Below are positions 61,690-64,000 of a DNA stretch of 64,000 bases, piece by piece. Each line of letters opens with the position of its first letter. The stretch's first letter is position 1. The stretch is from Cephalotus follicularis (taxonomy: Eukaryota > Streptophyta > Magnoliopsida > Oxalidales > Cephalotaceae): contig BDDD01001980.1 in NCBI GenBank assembly GCA_001972305.1, positions 186,001 to 250,000 on the forward strand, given 5' to 3'. The notes under the pieces were generated by a model, which had not been told where the DNA came from, did no database searches, and saw only the letters and a list, made by a program, of their open reading frames with translations. The translations under genes and the position numbers were made by a program.

Positions 61690-62339
61690 GATATATGAAA
61701 CTAATAGCAATAGAGATATAATAGCTAACATATTATGAGTTTTTAATTGAAGCCTTAATTCAACCCTCCATAAGGTCTTTATTGAAACTCCAGTTGCCAG
61801 CCTCAAGAACTCAAGAACACAAATTATTGGTGGTGGAATCTAATATGTAATGTGCAAATATAAAATGTGTTAAAACATGATAAAATAACAGCAACAATAT
61901 TTACTGTCCCATTCCCATAGTTGCAAAAAAAGGCTACTGTGTTGGTGCCACAAGTCTTTGATTGCACGCTTTCAGTGCGTACCATTTATTTTAATAGACC
62001 CGTAGTGCAACATATAAACTTACACAGTTGTAATGTTCATTAAGAATATACTCCGCCATATATAGTTTTGACTTGAAATTTTGCTCACTCGATAATTCCT
62101 TATTTTCTTACTTGAACTAACCATTATTCTATTGGTAACTCCCACAAGTTCTCTCTTTTTTTTTTGTTATTAAAGCAGTTAATAACAAATGAAAATTCTA
62201 GAATTTTTTGTATTTCGTTCACTGTTAGTATATAATAATAGTTACATTATGTATGATTACAATGACTTTGATACTTGAATAATGCAATCCTATAAAGTAG
62301 GAGATTGAAAAACATGAAAATATTGGAGACGTGATTATC
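61690..62339. other. Non-coding interior of the CACTA element
   Basis: AT-rich sequence between the transposase pseudogene and the copia fragment, with no recognised feature apart from a poly-T run at 62158-62166. Confidence 0.4.
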
Positions 62340-62840
62340 CTATATTGAAGGCACAATTTGAATTTAAATTGTCCATGTTATCAGCGTCTCTAAAGCTAGA
62401 CGGTTGAGGCATAATATCTTGAAGAAATTTGAAACGGTTGAAACTTAAACCTTTAGTAAAGATGTTAGTCATTTGGTCCTAAGACGAAATAAAAATAATC
62501 TGAAGTAATTTTTGTTTAACTAACTCACGAACATAATGATTATTAATCTCAATGTGTTTTGTGCATGCATGAAAACCAGGATTGATTGTAACCATTATTA
62601 CAAACACATTGTCACACCAAACATGTGGTGTAGATGGAATTAGACAGTAAAGCTCACGATGAAGTGAGAAAATCCAGTAAATCTCTGCAATTGTTGTAAC
62701 GAGGCAATGGTCTTCAACTTAAGTTGAAGATCTAACCACATTTGATTACTTTTTAGCACACTATGAAATTGGATTCTTGCCAAGAAATATACAAAACTCA
62801 TTTGTAGATCTATGATTCATTGGACAATCAGCCTAATATA
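62340..62840 (-). pseudogene. Ty1/copia RNase H C-terminal fragment inside the CACTA
   Basis: The minus strand, read from 62838 downward, encodes in one frame a degenerate copia RNase H: NHRSTNEFCIFLGKNPIS, then VWCDNVFV, HACTKHIEINNHYVREL and DQMTNIFTKGLS, with at least four stops. These are the late RNase H blocks of the copia polyprotein (GCIFLG, CDN, RTKHIE, DIFTK positions). No LTR was recognised beside it. It is either a nested copia remnant or sequence captured by the CACTA. Confidence 0.7.
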
Positions 62841-63244
62841 TAACATACAGTAAAATTACACAATAACAAAATTATATATATATATATATGGAGGTTGGAT
62901 CTAGAAATTAATACATGAAATCCAAGCTTTGATGTTGGCTGGAGGAGAAGAAATGAAGAGAAGGAGACCGGCAGTGAGAGAGAGGAAGAAAGCGAGTTCC
63001 TACGCTAGCGGCGGTGAGGGAGAGGGAGAGGAAAAAAAAGAGAGAATAAAAAAAAAGGCCGAGTGTGACACACGGCGAGGGCATAGCGAGGGCATTTATT
63101 GCCCTCGCCATGCATTTTAAAATGGTGAGGGCAATAGTGCCCTCGCCATGCCTTTTTTTAAAAAAAGATTTAAAAAAATGCTCAACGGCGAGGGGATTAC
63201 TTTCCCTCTCCATGCCCTCGCGGTTGCTCGTTTTTCTTGTAGTG

Positions 63245-64000
63245 CTAGTTAACCGGTTAACGGATGATAGACGTGGTTTACACGGATCTGAGGGATGACT
63301 GGAAATCATACCGGGGTCATTCTAATAGTTGGGGACTATTAGGGTGATCGTACCAGAACTCTGGGATGTTCTGAAAAATTTGTCGTCGTACCGGAATCCA
63401 ACCGGGCTTTCGGGTCCCACATGATTATTAGAAAAGTGACGCATGCTGCACACATACTAACTTGGTGGAAAATCTAGTTTTTAACTAGTATATATTCATT
63501 TGACATTAGTGGTTTGTTTTTTACCAACGTATTGTCATATTGATATATTAAAGAGAAGCCACAATGGGAGTATGTTGATACATACCATGTGCATGGCACA
63601 TAATTAAACAAAAAGAGAAACATGTTATAATAAAACAAAAAGAGAAAGAGACCAAATAATTGACTTGGTCAATTTTGGCAATGGACACACCAAATAGCGT
63701 CGGGTAGCGCCAAAAATAGGGGAGAAAAAGCACGGATGCGTGCGTTTTCTCCTGGTGGGCGCTTCGGTCAGAGAAGATGACACGCTTGGCGTTGGTGGCC
63801 GGGAAAAGAGGCGGGCTCTCATCCACGATACGCCTCTTCTCTTTCTCTCCCCGTTTCTCTTTCGTTTCTCTCTGGTTTGAACCGACGCCTGATTGCGTCT
63901 CCCACCATCAGGCTCTCTTTCCGCCGCCGGTTATCACAGTAGGTGGAGCCAATCTTTGGCTCTATTTACTTTGATATTAGATTAGGCGAAATCTGTGTGT
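63245..64000. other. Right flank: continuation of the unclassified repeat and unresolved end
   Basis: 63248-63480 continues the non-coding repeat interrupted at 57989. From about 63700 the sequence becomes GC-richer with CT-rich tracts (63830-63880) that could be the 5' region of a gene or another LTR running off the window. The open stretch 63777-63974 has no recognisable domain, so no gene is called. Confidence 0.35.

Larger units (their letters stand above)
57990..63244 (-). mobile_element. CACTA (En/Spm) DNA transposon with both ends, TSD CTA
   Basis: The left end reads CACTAAAAAAAACATG. The right end, on the minus strand, reads CACTACAAGAAAAACGAGC. Both are preceded outward by the 3-bp target-site copy CTA (57987-57989 and 63245-63247), the hallmark duplication length of CACTA elements. 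Subterminal GGCGAGGG/CCCTCGCC motifs crowd both ends (58010-58182 plus 59323-59460 on the left, 63060-63230 on the right). Inside are a minus-strand transposase pseudogene, a solo LTR and a copia RNase H fragment. Confidence 0.88.

Noticed and set aside
62908-63309. 133-residue minus-strand ORF at the CACTA right end
   Set aside because: It spans the subterminal repeat array and runs across the transposon end into flanking DNA, so it cannot be an element gene and has no domain.
63777-63974. ORF at the right edge as the first exon of a gene
   Set aside because: The CT-rich context is suggestive, but no domain, start context or splice site can be supported before the window ends.

Overview
This window is nuclear DNA of a flowering plant, most likely a eudicot. 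It is AT-rich, intron-bearing, and built mostly from plant transposable elements (TEs): Ty3 Tekay/Del chromovirus, Ty3 Tat, Ty1/copia, hAT, CACTA, MULE/MITE-like elements and a remnant resembling a plant pararetrovirus. There is one convincing intact host gene, a four-exon cytosolic ribosomal protein gene (eL34, RPL34) at 26313-28199. I see no prokaryotic genes, CRISPR arrays, rRNA or tRNA genes.

Layout. 1-1130: partial LTR-like repeat, antisense. 1640-2962 and 23517-23965: the two halves of a decayed hAT transposase, separated by about 20.5 kb of nested insertions. These are a Ty1-type LTR fragment (2964-4225) and a tandem Tekay array LTR-internal-LTR-internal-LTR (4225-23516). The middle LTR of the array carries a 2.9-kb solo LTR (12787-15713, target-site duplication (TSD) ATTAC). 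25555-30402: an antisense Tekay-like LTR with a TCAAT TSD, split by about 3.1 kb of DNA that holds RPL34. 31950-36426: a decayed copia element. 36680-37505: an inverted-repeat element. 38378-38566: a fragment resembling the end of a tau-class glutathione S-transferase (GST), abutting a copia LTR. 38567-42914: a decayed minus-strand copia element. 42915-49623: a nearly intact minus-strand Tat element lacking its 3' LTR. 49680-57040: a caulimovirid-like remnant with coat-protein and zinc-knuckle region, a further ORF block, a TATA/leader region and an inserted solo LTR (54201-56687, TSD GTGTG). 57990-63244: a complete-ended CACTA element (TSD CTA) with a broken transposase gene, a nested solo LTR (58183-59317, TSD GAGGG) and a copia RNase H fragment.

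The elements do not work together as a system. The window records repeated nested insertion, LTR-LTR recombination and decay, largely by C-to-T type stop mutations. The observations most worth following are (1) an apparently functional RPL34 gene embedded inside a transposon LTR that still has its target-site duplication, and (2) arrays of a GTCGAC-centred palindromic motif in LTRs of unrelated families, including an identical 14-mer in Ty3-type and Ty1-type LTRs.
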